A stretch of 64,000 nucleotides of DNA. Origin: Pontibaca methylaminivorans. GTDB taxonomy: Bacteria; Pseudomonadota; Alphaproteobacteria; Rhodobacterales; Rhodobacteraceae. This document shows positions 46,200-54,948 of this stretch, piece by piece. The number at the start of each line of letters is the position of its first letter. Position 1 is the stretch's first letter. The notes below the pieces were generated by a model. It was not told where the DNA came from, did no database searches, and worked only from the letters and a program-made list of their open reading frames with translations. The DNA is taken from positions 1,674,001-1,738,000 of the forward strand of contig NZ_FTPS01000001.1 of NCBI RefSeq assembly GCF_900156525.1, given 5' to 3'. Both the position numbers and the translations under genes were made by a program.

Positions 46200-46334
46200 C
46201 CTGATAAGCGTTGGCCCCGTTTCCCTGACGCTTCCCGGCTCGCTATAGCCGCACCGGGCATCGCAGCCGCCAAGCCGGCGCCAGATTCCGCTCCGAAGGG
46301 CAATGTCGATTGCAGGCCTTGGGCTCGCGATCTC

Positions 46335-46772
46335 TCAAAAGCTCAGCACCGTGGTTCCGGGGGCGACGATTTCGGCCCCTATGGCATCGGGGGCGGCGGC
46401 GCTTACCCCGTCAAGCAGGATGCTGGCGTCCGCGCCCTTGCCGGGCAGGTAGATTGCGCAGACCTGCACCTTGAGCCCGTTCGCCTCCATCATCGACGTC
46501 ATCATGCCTTGCGGGCTTGCGTCCCTGGGCGGCTGGCCGCTGGCGGCGGTGTCGGGGGCATCTTTCAGGGCGATGTCTCCGGCCGGACCGCAAAGCAGCA
46601 TTTGCGCTTCGGCGCCGGCGGCGATCGCGTTCATCGTCAGCACCATGGCCATCAGCTGCGTCTGCGGCTCGGCTGCGGTCAGGATGGTGAGCAGCCTGTT
46701 CGGCGTTTCGGCCTGCACGGCGCCGGTCAGACCCAGGCCGGCGATGGCGGCGGCGGTGGCGAGTTTACGCAT
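46335..46772 (-). CDS. DsrE-family exported protein
   Basis: The 145-residue protein has a signal peptide (MRKLATAAAIAGLGLTGAVQA) and a DsrE/F-like domain: RLLTILTAAEPQTQLMAMVL, AEAQMLLCGPAGDIALKD, MTSMMEANGLKVQVCAIYLP and ASILLDGVSAAAPDAI. Its cysteines are at CGPAGD and QVCAIY, positions that in related proteins bind or transfer sulfur. Role unknown; it probably acts in the periplasm. AGGAG lies 6 bases ahead of the ATG. Confidence 0.85.
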   Translation of the reverse strand: MRKLATAAAIAGLGLTGAVQAETPNRLLTILTAAEPQTQLMAMVLTMNAIAAGAEAQMLLCGPAGDIALKDAPDTAASGQPPRDASPQGMMTSMMEANGLKVQVCAIYLPGKGADASILLDGVSAAAPDAIGAEIVAPGTTVLSF

Positions 46773-47189
46773 GGAGTTCTCCTGTCGTGGCTGAAACTGA
46801 AAAGACCGGATTGCCCGTGAATTGCGGAATCGGACACCCGGTGCTTGTCATGGGTCGCCCCCGTTCCGGCCATCCTGTCCGCAATCATACTTGCATCCTT
46901 TGTCACAGCCGGAACGCCTGGCGGGGCGGGTCGGGCGCGGTATGTCGGACCGGGGCATATCCATAGTTTCGAATATACGATGTTAAGCGATTGCCGGGTT
47001 TTCCGTTCTGCGGCAAAAGCCCGCATCCGGGGAATCCGGCAGGTTGCGCGTCTGTGACTGTTCGGGCGTCGTCCGGCGCCCGGCGGATAACGCGCGCGGT
47101 CAATGCGGTCGCGATCTTCAAGGTGACGGGTGCCGGCGATCCGGCCGGGCAACCGGGCCTGTACCGGGCCTGTGCGGGTGGTCCCGTTC
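46773..47189. other. Intergenic stretch without a recognised gene
   Basis: These 417 bases lie between the DsrE gene and the LprI-type gene. A short AT-rich patch around 46960-46985 contains TTCGAA and could be a promoter or operator. Small open frames cross it but have no ribosome-binding sites and no protein character. Nothing else was recognised. Confidence 0.5.
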
Positions 47190-47699
47190 CTATCTGCGGT
47201 CGTCGTGGTAGGACATGAGCAGGGCGGTCTGGCGGGCGGTTTCGCGCAGCCGGCAGGTCGGCTCGGCCAGGATTCCGCCGGTGCCATGTCCGTTCGTGAC
47301 CTTGTCATAAGCGCAGCGGCTGTCGCGAAAGGCGATCCAGGCGCGCTCCATCGTGATCAGCGCGGTCGCGCGTTCATTCCCCCGCTCGGCCTCGGTGCTT
47401 TTCAGCGCGTCATAGGTCGATTGCAGCTTTGCGTCCCATGCCTGCTGTTCCGCGTCCAGGCAGCCAAGCTGGCGGTCGATCACGGAAAGGTCGGGGTGCC
47501 GGGCCGCAACGAAAGCGAGGCAGCTTTCCTGCCCCGCGCCGGCGCAATCGGAGCGCTCCCCCTCGCTGCTGGCCGATGCCAGGCACTGGTCAATGATCGC
47601 GGGGTCGAGCCCCGACGCGTCACCACCTGCAACAGACACCGGGACAAGCGCCGACAGCGCCACGATGACAGTGCGACCTATCGCGCGAAATCCGGGCAT
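47190..47699 (-). CDS. LprI-type (DUF1311) exported protein
   Basis: The 169-residue protein has a short signal (IGRTVIVALSALVPVSVAGG) and a lysozyme-inhibitor LprI-like domain: CLDAEQQAWDAKLQSTYDAL, MERAWIAFRDSRCAYD and GGILAEPTCRLRETARQTAL. The cysteine spacing is that of the family. It might protect the envelope against lysozyme-like enzymes, but this is only family inference. AGGAGAAGGAGG lies ahead of the ATG. Confidence 0.85.
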   Translation of the reverse strand: MPGFRAIGRTVIVALSALVPVSVAGGDASGLDPAIIDQCLASASSEGERSDCAGAGQESCLAFVAARHPDLSVIDRQLGCLDAEQQAWDAKLQSTYDALKSTEAERGNERATALITMERAWIAFRDSRCAYDKVTNGHGTGGILAEPTCRLRETARQTALLMSYHDDRR

Positions 47700-47809
47700 C
47701 TATGCCTCCTTCTCCTGTGCATGGGCACAACGCGAAGGTGCGGGGCAGGCTCCCCGATCTCACGAAATCATGAAAACGACCTCGCCGGGGGGCAGGGCCC
47801 CGCGAAAGG

Positions 47810-48796
47810 TCAGCCGGAAGGCTGGTCCCGGGTCGAGGCATGCAGGTCGGCATATTGCCCGCCCCTGCGGAACCGCCACAGATATTCGGGCAGCACCGCC
47901 TGCATCGGCGTCGGCCGGATGCCGAGTGTCCGGAGGCTGTTCGACCCTTCCCCGACCACGTTGTCGCGGGCGAGATTGCGCAACTGATCGAAGGTCAGCG
48001 TATCGTTGCGGAACAGGCCGAAGCTCACCCATTGCAGGACGGAAAACCCGGCCGCGATCACCCGCCCGAGCCAGAACGGCAGGTTCACGATCATCCGGCG
48101 GCGGCGGATGATGGTCAGCATCCGCTCCATGAGTTCGCGGAAGGTCGCCACTTCCGGCCCCCCGAGTTCATAGATGCCGGCGCCGGCGTCGCCGATCACG
48201 CCCTTTTCGGCGGCGGCGGCCACGTCATCGACATAGACCGGCTGGAAGCGGCTCTTGCCGCCGGCGATCGGCAGCACCGGGCTCAGCCGGCTCATCGCGG
48301 CGAAACGGTTGAACAGCCGGTCCTCCGGGCCGAAGACGAGCGAAGGGCGCAGGATCACCGCATCCGGCATGTGCCGCAGCACGGCCTCTTCGCCCATGGC
48401 CTTGGTGCGGGCGTAATCGCTGCGGCTTTCGGGATCGGCCCCGATCGCCGAGACATGCACCATGCGCGGGATGCCCTGTTCGGCGGCGATCCGCGCGATG
48501 CGCCCGGCGCCTTCGGCCTGGATCGCGTCGAAGCGGTTGCTGCGCCATTCGGACAGTATCCCGACGCAGTTCACCACCGCGTCCGAATCATGCATGGCCG
48601 CAGCCACCGATGTATCGTCGAGGATGTTGCAGAAGACCGGCACCACCTGTCCGACCACGCCATAGGTGCGCACGAAGCCCGCGTCGTTCGTGTTGCGCAC
48701 GGCAACCCGCACCCGCCATCCCCGCCGCGACATGCGGCGCGCGATATAACGTCCGATGAAACCGGACCCGCCGTAGATCGTGACCAGTCTGGACAT
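47810..48796 (-). CDS. NDUFA9-like NAD(P)-binding protein (complex I assembly/accessory type)
   Basis: The 328-residue protein is an atypical short-chain dehydrogenase: VTIYGGSGFIGRYIARRMSR (dinucleotide motif), AVVNCVGILSE, RMVHVSAIGADPESRSDYAR with the family's Ser and Tyr-x-x-x-Lys (YARTK), and VILRPSLVFGPEDRLFNRFA. A C-terminal hydrophobic patch follows. Related bacterial proteins associate with complex I. It ends close to the LprI-type gene, on the same strand. Confidence 0.88.
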   Translation of the reverse strand: MSRLVTIYGGSGFIGRYIARRMSRRGWRVRVAVRNTNDAGFVRTYGVVGQVVPVFCNILDDTSVAAAMHDSDAVVNCVGILSEWRSNRFDAIQAEGAGRIARIAAEQGIPRMVHVSAIGADPESRSDYARTKAMGEEAVLRHMPDAVILRPSLVFGPEDRLFNRFAAMSRLSPVLPIAGGKSRFQPVYVDDVAAAAEKGVIGDAGAGIYELGGPEVATFRELMERMLTIIRRRRMIVNLPFWLGRVIAAGFSVLQWVSFGLFRNDTLTFDQLRNLARDNVVGEGSNSLRTLGIRPTPMQAVLPEYLWRFRRGGQYADLHASTRDQPSG

Positions 48797-48974
48797 CCCG
48801 AGGCCCCCGTTGCTTCTGGCTCATTGAGTGATCTATCGCCCTGACGATGAGAGAACAAGGCGCAAGAGCGGGCGCCCCCCGATCGGGGCGAAAATCGTTG
48901 CCTTTTGCACGCGAAAACCGCTGCGGGTGATTGACAGCACGCGTCGCCCGGCTTACACGCTCGCCACGACACCT

Positions 48975-49061
<87 letters not shown>

Positions 49062-49111
49062 CACTCCCCGCAGATTTCCTTGATATGACTGCTTCCGGCG
49101 TCACGCGGCAG

Positions 49112-49177
49112 GGCGGATTTCATCCGCCGCCCCACGATGCCGCCATACGCAAGACCGGAGCGCGCGGCGCGCTCCGG
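49112..49177. terminator. Two hairpins between tRNA-Leu and the liv operon end
   Basis: GGCGGAT-TTC-ATCCGCC (49112-49128) and the perfect 10-bp stem CCGGAGCGCG/CGCGCTCCGG (49155-49177, 3-base loop) lie between the tRNA and the last gene of the ABC operon. The second is about 30 bases past the TPR gene stop and probably terminates the operon, although its T run is poor. Confidence 0.55.
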
Positions 49178-49205
49178 TGATTGTCTCGTGCGGGTGGCCT
49201 GGCGC

Positions 49206-49808
49206 CTAGCGCGGGTCGATGATCAGCAGGCAGGCCGAGAGGATCTTGCGCGAGTCGTCATGAACCCCCGGCCGCTCGCCGAGCCAGCGCCCGTGGTGAC
49301 GGTGGGGCAGGGGAGGGGGTGCGGTCAGGCTGCGCAGGGTTTCCCCGGTTTCGGTGGCAAAGCGCGAAAAGCGGATGCGCATGTTGTCGTGATAGGTCTC
49401 GCGGTGCTTCACCTCCATCCGCAGATGATAGAGCGAGCTGCGCGTCCGCGGTGCGATCTTCATCGCGGCGATCTGTTCGGGCGCATGTTTCCAGATATCG
49501 AGCGCCCGGCGCTGAAAGCGCCGGGCGCGGCCCTGCTGCCCTTCCCCCACGGCAAGCAAGGCTAGGTTGGCCGCGGCAGTGGCGCGGCGCAGATCGGAAC
49601 CGGCAAAGGCGACCCGCGACAGAAGGTCAGCCCGCCGGAACAGGGCCCGGGCGCCGGCGGTATTCCCGTCCAGATAGGCGCTGTTGCCCCGTTCCATCAG
49701 GCGCTCCCACAGGATGTCGGCGCGCGACCAGCCGGCGGCACGGGCGGCCTGGTCCTCGCGGGTCTTCCGGTCCTCGATGGTGCGGTTCATGCCGGTTTCC
49801 ATTTGCAT
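49206..49808 (-). CDS. TPR-like protein at the end of the ABC operon
   Basis: The 200-residue protein shows a helical repeat region (WERLMERGNSAYLDGNTAGA, DLRRATAAANLALLAVGEGQ, RARRFQRRALDIW) that resembles tetratricopeptide repeats, then a basic C-terminus. No signal sequence is seen. The start at 49808 has GGAG 7 bases upstream, and the gene begins 15 bases after the livF stop, so it is probably transcribed with the transporter. Function unknown. Confidence 0.7.
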   Translation of the reverse strand: MQMETGMNRTIEDRKTREDQAARAAGWSRADILWERLMERGNSAYLDGNTAGARALFRRADLLSRVAFAGSDLRRATAAANLALLAVGEGQQGRARRFQRRALDIWKHAPEQIAAMKIAPRTRSSLYHLRMEVKHRETYHDNMRIRFSRFATETGETLRSLTAPPPLPHRHHGRWLGERPGVHDDSRKILSACLLIIDPR

Positions 49809-49823
49809 GGTCTGTCTCCGAAA

Positions 49824-50531
49824 TCAGAGCCCGAGATAGGCCTTGCGGACGGTTTCGTCGTCGCGCAGATCCACGGCCGGTCCCTCGAGCACCATGTTGC
49901 CGGACTCCAGCACATAGGCGTAGCTCGCAAGTTCGAGGGCCATGACCGCGTTCTGCTCGACCAGCACCACGGACAGGCCGCGGGCGTTGATTTCCTCGAT
50001 GATGACGGCGATTTCCTCGACGATCACCGGGGCGAGCCCCATCGAGGGTTCGTCCATCAGCAGGATGCGCGGATTGGACATGAGCGCGCGCCCGATGGCG
50101 AGCATCTGCTGCTCGCCGCCGGACATGGTCTGCGCCCGCTGCCGGCGCCGCTCCAGAAGGCGCGGAAAGCGGTTGTAGACATCGCGCAGGTCATGTTCGA
50201 CCGCGGCCTTGTCCTTGCGCAGGAAAGCCCCGGTGCGAAGGTTTTCCTCGACCGTCATATCGGGAAAGATCCGCCTCCCCTCGGGCACATGGGCGATCCC
50301 GTTGGCGACGATCTTGTGCGGCGCCATGCCGTCCACCCGCTTGCCTTCGAAATGGATCTCGCCGCTTTTTACCGGCAGCATGCCCGACATGGCCCGCAGC
50401 GTCGTGGTCTTGCCCGCGCCGTTGCTGCCGATGATGGTGACGATCTGACCTTCCTCGACCTTGACCGAGAGGTTCTTGAGCGCCGCGACGGGGCCGTAGT
50501 TCACGCTGACATCGCGCAGTTCAAGCAACAT
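49824..50531 (-). CDS. livF: Branched-chain amino acid/urea-type ABC transporter ATPase (LivF)
   Basis: The 235-residue ATPase has Walker A IIGSNGAGKTTTLRAMSG, signature MSGGEQQMLAIGRALM, Walker B ILLMDEPSMGLAP and a late His in SVVLVEQNAVMALEL with Gln/Asn variants typical of LivF. It pairs with LivG to power import. It overlaps the livG end by 11 bases. Substrate is discussed under the binding protein. Confidence 0.92.
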   Translation of the reverse strand: MLLELRDVSVNYGPVAALKNLSVKVEEGQIVTIIGSNGAGKTTTLRAMSGMLPVKSGEIHFEGKRVDGMAPHKIVANGIAHVPEGRRIFPDMTVEENLRTGAFLRKDKAAVEHDLRDVYNRFPRLLERRRQRAQTMSGGEQQMLAIGRALMSNPRILLMDEPSMGLAPVIVEEIAVIIEEINARGLSVVLVEQNAVMALELASYAYVLESGNMVLEGPAVDLRDDETVRKAYLGL

Positions 50532-51288
50532 GGCGGGCCCCTCCCAGATAGGCTTCGATCACGGCGGGATGGTTGCGGATCTCGCTCGGGTTGCCCTCGG
50601 CCAGGAGCTTGCCGAAGCTCATGCAGGTGATCCGGTCGCAAAGGCCCATGATCGCCTGCATATCGTGTTCGACGATCAGGATCGTGGTGCCGCCGCTCTT
50701 GAGCCGGCGCATGAGCTCCATCATGTGCCGGGTTTCCTCGGGGTTCATGCCGGTGAAGGGTTCGTCCAGCAGGATCACTGTCGGCTTGCTGGCATAGGCC
50801 ACCGCCATGCCGAGCGCCCGCTGGTGCCCGTGCGAGAGATCCCCCGCGCGTTCGTGCAGATGCGGGGCAAGGCCGAAGAATTCGAGCACCTCGACCGCCC
50901 GTTCGCGCGCCGCCTTGCGGGCCGCGCCGTCGAAACCGAAGATCGCGGCAAAGATGTTCGGCTTGTAGACCATATGCGTGCCGACAAGCGCGTTCTCGAG
51001 CACGCTGAGTTCGGCAAACAGCGTCGAGTGCTGGAACGTGCGCACCAGCCCCTTGCGGGCGACCAGGTGCATCGGCATGCCTGAAATCCGCTCGCCCTTG
51101 AGCAGCACCTCGCCCGATGTCGGCGTGTAGAAGCCCGAAACCATGTTGAAGGTTGTGGTCTTTCCGGCCCCGTTGGGGCCGATCAGCCCGTGGATTGTGC
51201 CTTCCTCGACGCTGAAGTTCAGATGATCCACCGCCGTCAGGCCACCGAAACGGATCGTCAGATCCTTGATTTCCAGAATTGTGGTCAT
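50521..51288 (-). CDS. livG: Branched-chain amino acid/urea-type ABC transporter ATPase (LivG)
   Basis: The 255-residue ATPase has Walker A LIGPNGAGKTTTFNMVSG, signature LSHGHQRALGMAVAYA, Walker B VILLDEPFTGMNPEE and the switch His in ILIVEHDMQAIMG. The long middle insert around TFQHSTLFAELSVLENALVG is typical of LivG. It overlaps livM by 4 bases (ATGA). Confidence 0.92.
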   Translation of the reverse strand: MTTILEIKDLTIRFGGLTAVDHLNFSVEEGTIHGLIGPNGAGKTTTFNMVSGFYTPTSGEVLLKGERISGMPMHLVARKGLVRTFQHSTLFAELSVLENALVGTHMVYKPNIFAAIFGFDGAARKAARERAVEVLEFFGLAPHLHERAGDLSHGHQRALGMAVAYASKPTVILLDEPFTGMNPEETRHMMELMRRLKSGGTTILIVEHDMQAIMGLCDRITCMSFGKLLAEGNPSEIRNHPAVIEAYLGGARHVA

Positions 51289-52244
51289 TTTGCCTCCTTC
51301 CGGGGCGTGAATTTCTGGACGATGCCTTCCAGCCCGTTCGGCATGAACAGGATCGAAAGGATCAGGATCAGCCCGTAGAACAGCGGGCGGGCCTGATCGA
51401 ACCCGAGTTGCCGCAGCACGACCTCGTTGAGGGCGGTCAGGACCACACAGCCGAGAATCGGCCCGTAGAAGGTCGTGGTGCCGCCGACGATCGCCCAGGT
51501 GAGCACGAAGACCATCACGTCGAGATCAAAACTGTTGGGGTTGATGGTGCCGATGTAATGCGCCAGCAGCGCGCCGGCGATCCCGGCAAAGCCCGAGGCG
51601 ATGACGAAGGCGAGCGTCTTGTAGGCGCGGATATTCACTCCCGACGCCTGCGCCAGCGTGTCCTGCCAGTGCACCGCGTGGAAGGTAAGCCCGACCGGGG
51701 ATTTCTCGATCCGCCACAGGATCAGCAGGCAGACCGCCACCACGACGACGGAGAGATAGAAATAGCTGGTCGGCTCGAAAAAGTCGAAACTGTAGAACCC
51801 GACCGAGAAATCCGGCATGGCCGGGATGCCCTTGATGCCCTTGGTGCCGCCGAAGACGTTGCGGAACCCGCTCCACTTCCACAGCAGGCGGATGATCTCG
51901 CCGGCGGCAAAGCTGCCGATGAGAAAGTAAAAGCCCTTCATGCGGAACAGCGGATAGCTGAGCACGAGCGCGACCAGCGCCGCGACCAGGCCGCCGGCGA
52001 TCACGCTGAACGGCACCCAGAGCCCGAAATCCTTGGACAGCAGCGCCGAGGTATAGGCCCCGACCCCCATGAGCACCACATGCCCGAGCGACCATTCCCC
52101 GGTCAGCGTCATGACCCGGTAAGTGGCCACGACGAGCACGTTGAAGGTCAGGAAGACAAGGATCTCGCGCTGGGAAAAGCTGAGCAGGTTCGGCAGGAAG
52201 ACGAGGGCGACAGCCAGGATGGCTAGGAATATCAGGTTACGCAC
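51285..52244 (-). CDS. livM: Branched-chain amino acid/urea-type ABC transporter permease (LivM)
   Basis: The 319-residue protein has about 8-10 membrane segments beginning IFLAILAVALVFLPNLLSF. The LivM marker GEWSLGHVVLMGVGAYTSAL lies near residue 50, and the cytoplasmic coupling motif lies near GVNIRAYKTLAFVIASGFAG. The start is GTG at 52244, with GGGAG 8 bases upstream; a GTG three codons earlier lies on top of that site. It overlaps the livH stop by 8 bases. Confidence 0.9.
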   Translation of the reverse strand: MRNLIFLAILAVALVFLPNLLSFSQREILVFLTFNVLVVATYRVMTLTGEWSLGHVVLMGVGAYTSALLSKDFGLWVPFSVIAGGLVAALVALVLSYPLFRMKGFYFLIGSFAAGEIIRLLWKWSGFRNVFGGTKGIKGIPAMPDFSVGFYSFDFFEPTSYFYLSVVVVAVCLLILWRIEKSPVGLTFHAVHWQDTLAQASGVNIRAYKTLAFVIASGFAGIAGALLAHYIGTINPNSFDLDVMVFVLTWAIVGGTTTFYGPILGCVVLTALNEVVLRQLGFDQARPLFYGLILILSILFMPNGLEGIVQKFTPRKEAK

Positions 52245-53106
52245 GGTTTGCACTCCCGAACAGGCCGGTGGGCTTGACGATCAGGACGATCAGCATGAGC
52301 GAAAGGCCGGCGATATCGGCAAGGACTCCGTCGTAGAACGTCGTCACGACGGTCTGGACCACGGCATAGATGACAGCGGCCACCACCGCCCCCTCGAGCG
52401 AACCGACGCCGCCGACGATGATCACCACGAAGGCCGTCACGATGACCGAATGCCCCATGTGCGGCGTGACCGAGACCAGCGGCGCGGTGAGCGCCCCGGC
52501 AAGCCCGGCATAGGCCGCGCCGATGAACATGGCGATCTTCGCGGTCAGGTTGACCGAAATCCCCTGCAGCGCGGCGGCCTGCGGATCCTGCGCCGAAGCG
52601 CGCAGCGCCCAGCCGAACTTGGTCCGCTTGAGAAAGAACCACAGCAGCGTGAGCATCACCACCGCAGCGACGATCACGTAAAGCCGCGCCACCGGCAGCC
52701 GCACGTAATCGGTAAAGGAAATGACCTTGTGCGACACCACCGGGATGTTTTCCATCCGCACGCCGAAACCCATGGCGGCGATCGCCTGCAGGATCATCAG
52801 GAAACCGATCGAGGCGACCAGCCCGGCCAGCGGGTTGTCCCTCAATGGCCTGAACAGGGCCCTTTCCATCAGCAGGCCGAGACAGCCGACGAAGATCAGG
52901 CCCGCGACGACGGCGACGAAGAAGGGAACGAAGCTTTTTGCATAAAGCGCCACGATGACATAGCAGCCCGCCATGTACAGTTCGCCGTGGGCGAAGTTGA
53001 GCACCCCCATCACGCCGAAGATCAGGACGAGCCCGACCGCGATCAGCGCGATGTAACTGGCGGCATAGATAGAGTTCAGGCCGGTCTGGGCCAGGAATTC
53101 AAGCAT
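52237..53106 (-). CDS. livH: Branched-chain amino acid/urea-type ABC transporter permease (LivH)
   Basis: The 289-residue permease has about eight membrane segments. SIYAASYIALIAVGLVLIFG begins the first, and the LivH marker VMGVLNFAHGELYMAGCYVI lies near residue 35. The coupling helix is near GISVNLTAKIAMFIGAAYAG, and GGVGSLEGAVVAAVIY lies towards the C-terminus. It follows the binding protein gene by about 80 bases, a gap seen where the binding protein is made in excess. Confidence 0.92.
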   Translation of the reverse strand: MLEFLAQTGLNSIYAASYIALIAVGLVLIFGVMGVLNFAHGELYMAGCYVIVALYAKSFVPFFVAVVAGLIFVGCLGLLMERALFRPLRDNPLAGLVASIGFLMILQAIAAMGFGVRMENIPVVSHKVISFTDYVRLPVARLYVIVAAVVMLTLLWFFLKRTKFGWALRASAQDPQAAALQGISVNLTAKIAMFIGAAYAGLAGALTAPLVSVTPHMGHSVIVTAFVVIIVGGVGSLEGAVVAAVIYAVVQTVVTTFYDGVLADIAGLSLMLIVLIVKPTGLFGSANRA

Positions 53107-53185
53107 CTCGCATTCTCATCATTCAGGATTCGGGAATCCGGGCGGCGCGACCGGGTGGAACGCGCCGCCTGCACGAAGGATCGGG

Positions 53186-54478
53186 TCAGCTGCGCTGATC
53201 CCACATCTGGCGATATTCCTTCATGTGCTTGATGAGCAGATCGCCGTGTTGGTCGTACCAGTCCGGGATCGAGCCGAACTCCTGGATGACGGCCTTGCCG
53301 TCCTCGATCATGACCACCGGCCAGTTGCCGACCAGGGCATGATTGATGCCGAACAGTTCTTCGCCCCACCAGGTCGCATCGCCGAAGGCATGCTTGCCCG
53401 TGCCGCCGTCGAGCATCGCCTCGAGAACATCCGCGGGTTCGGCGCTGCCGGCCTTTTCCGCCGCGTCCTTCCAGAGATCCATGATCGCGGCATATTCCCA
53501 GCTCACGGCACCCCACTGGTTGGGGAAGCGCTTGGCGTATTCCTCGTAGAAGCCGTTCGCGTCCTTGAAGTTGACCGTATCGCTGTTCATCGCCGGGTCG
53601 TCGAAGTCGGGGAACTGGAAGATCACGCCTTCCATGAATTCCTTGGAGGTCTTCTGGACGATCTGGTCGTAGAAATCGAGCGTGGCCGAGATGATCTGCC
53701 CCTGGTAGCCCTGCTGGTAAAGCTGCTGGCAGATCGGGTGCACGTAATCCGAATAGGACGTGTCGAGGCAGATGATGTCGGGGTTGCCGGACATCAGCCG
53801 CGTGACGATGGGGGCGAAATCGGTGGTCGAGGCATCGAACAGGAGCGGCCTGCGCAGTTGTTCGATTCCAGCGGCCTCGAAGGCGGCGAGATAGGTCGCG
53901 ATCGAGGGCAGGCCGAGCGAATCATCCTGCGCGCAGATCACCGCGGTCTTGAGTTCGGGACGGTTGCGCGCAAGCCAGTCCACGCCGGTGACGATATAGG
54001 CCGGGTGCACCTCGCAGGGGGCGACGAGCGTCGTGGTATCCGGCGACAGGTCCGACGGCAGCAGGGTCGAGAACAGCATTCCCGTCCTGTCCGCAACCGG
54101 TTCCACGCCGGGCCAGGGGTCGCCGCCCAGCATCATGATGAACTTGACCTCATCTTCGCGGATCAGCTTGGTCGCGCCGGTGCGGGCCTTGGCGGGGTCG
54201 TATTCCTCGTCATAGGCGACGAACTCGACCGGGTGATTGCCATCGGCCAGCTTGACGCCACCCTCCGCGTTGATGCGCTCGGCCCAGATCCGGCACCCGT
54301 CGAGCCCCGGCTTGCCCCAGGCCGCGGTGGCGCCGGTCAGCGGCGCGAGAAAGCCGATCTTGATCGGCTCTTCGGCGGCCAGGGCGACGTTCGGCAAGGC
54401 GGCACCGACGGCGGTGACCGCACTCGATTTCAAAAACAGGCGACGTGACAAGCCGCCCTTCAGCATCTTGGAAAACAT
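53186..54478 (-). CDS. ABC transporter substrate-binding protein, Liv/urea/amide type, Tat-exported
   Basis: The 430-residue protein has a twin-arginine leader (LSRRLFLKSSAVTAVGAALP, ending near ANVALAAEE) and a type I periplasmic-binding fold: IKIGFLAPLTGATAAWGKPG, FIMMLGGDPWPGVEPVADRT, STLLPSDLSPDTTTLVAPCE and FPDFDDPAMNSDTV. It belongs to the UrtA/AmiC/FmdD-like branch rather than LivJ, so amides or urea-like solutes are more likely than leucine. The start has GGGAGGAATTA ahead. It is the first gene of the operon. Confidence 0.9.
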   Translation of the reverse strand: MFSKMLKGGLSRRLFLKSSAVTAVGAALPNVALAAEEPIKIGFLAPLTGATAAWGKPGLDGCRIWAERINAEGGVKLADGNHPVEFVAYDEEYDPAKARTGATKLIREDEVKFIMMLGGDPWPGVEPVADRTGMLFSTLLPSDLSPDTTTLVAPCEVHPAYIVTGVDWLARNRPELKTAVICAQDDSLGLPSIATYLAAFEAAGIEQLRRPLLFDASTTDFAPIVTRLMSGNPDIICLDTSYSDYVHPICQQLYQQGYQGQIISATLDFYDQIVQKTSKEFMEGVIFQFPDFDDPAMNSDTVNFKDANGFYEEYAKRFPNQWGAVSWEYAAIMDLWKDAAEKAGSAEPADVLEAMLDGGTGKHAFGDATWWGEELFGINHALVGNWPVVMIEDGKAVIQEFGSIPDWYDQHGDLLIKHMKEYRQMWDQRS

Positions 54479-54948
54479 TAATTCCTCCCATGTGTGTCCC
54501 GCATTTTTATGCGTGGATTTTTTGGGGAACCAGTTTCGGACCGGTTTCTTTCGTCGCGGATGCTGCCGGCATTCGCCAGCAGGCCGGAAATGCTTCTGGT
54601 TCCACTCTTGACGCTAGCAGCATACCAATTTTGTGACAAGAAATTTAATTAGCATCTTGCGATCAAGTGTTTACACTTCTTGTCGGCGTCAGGGCCAAGT
54701 GGGTGGAATCACCGGGAAAACGGGAAATCCGAAGCGCGGAATCAGCCCCGGAAGGGGTGTGATTCACCCGCCGCTCCGGCCTTTGCCGCAGGACCGGTCA
54801 TGCGTTTTCCGGGTGGCGGCTTCCCGGGATGGTTCGCGCGCTGGACCAGATTCGATAATTGCGGCAGACTTGGCCCTGATGCGGTCCTGCGGGATTCGCA
54901 TGTCGCCGGGCCCGGCACCTTCCGAACATGCAGCTCCGATAGGCAGAG
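54479..54948. other. Divergent promoter region of the ABC operon and the GntR gene
   Basis: These 470 bases hold no gene. The part at 54620-54690 is distinctly AT-rich and carries several inverted repeats (see the operator entry). The remainder (54690-54948) is GC-rich leader upstream of the GntR gene; small open frames there look random. Confidence 0.6.
54631..54683. promoter_or_regulatory. Cluster of palindromes, candidate GntR operators
   Basis: TTGT-G-ACAA (54631-54639) matches the short palindrome style used by many FadR-type GntR proteins. AAGTGT-TT-ACACTT (54665-54678) is a perfect 14-base palindrome, and ACAAGAA (54636-54642) is mirrored by TTCTTGT (54677-54683). They lie between the divergent binding-protein gene and the GntR gene and are probably where that regulator acts. 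Confidence 0.5.

Noticed and set aside
45274-46334. Second copy of the tRNA-Ser 3' end marking the far attachment site
   Set aside because: No repeat of the TPsiC-acceptor sequence was found by eye in this stretch, so the boundaries of any element cannot be drawn.
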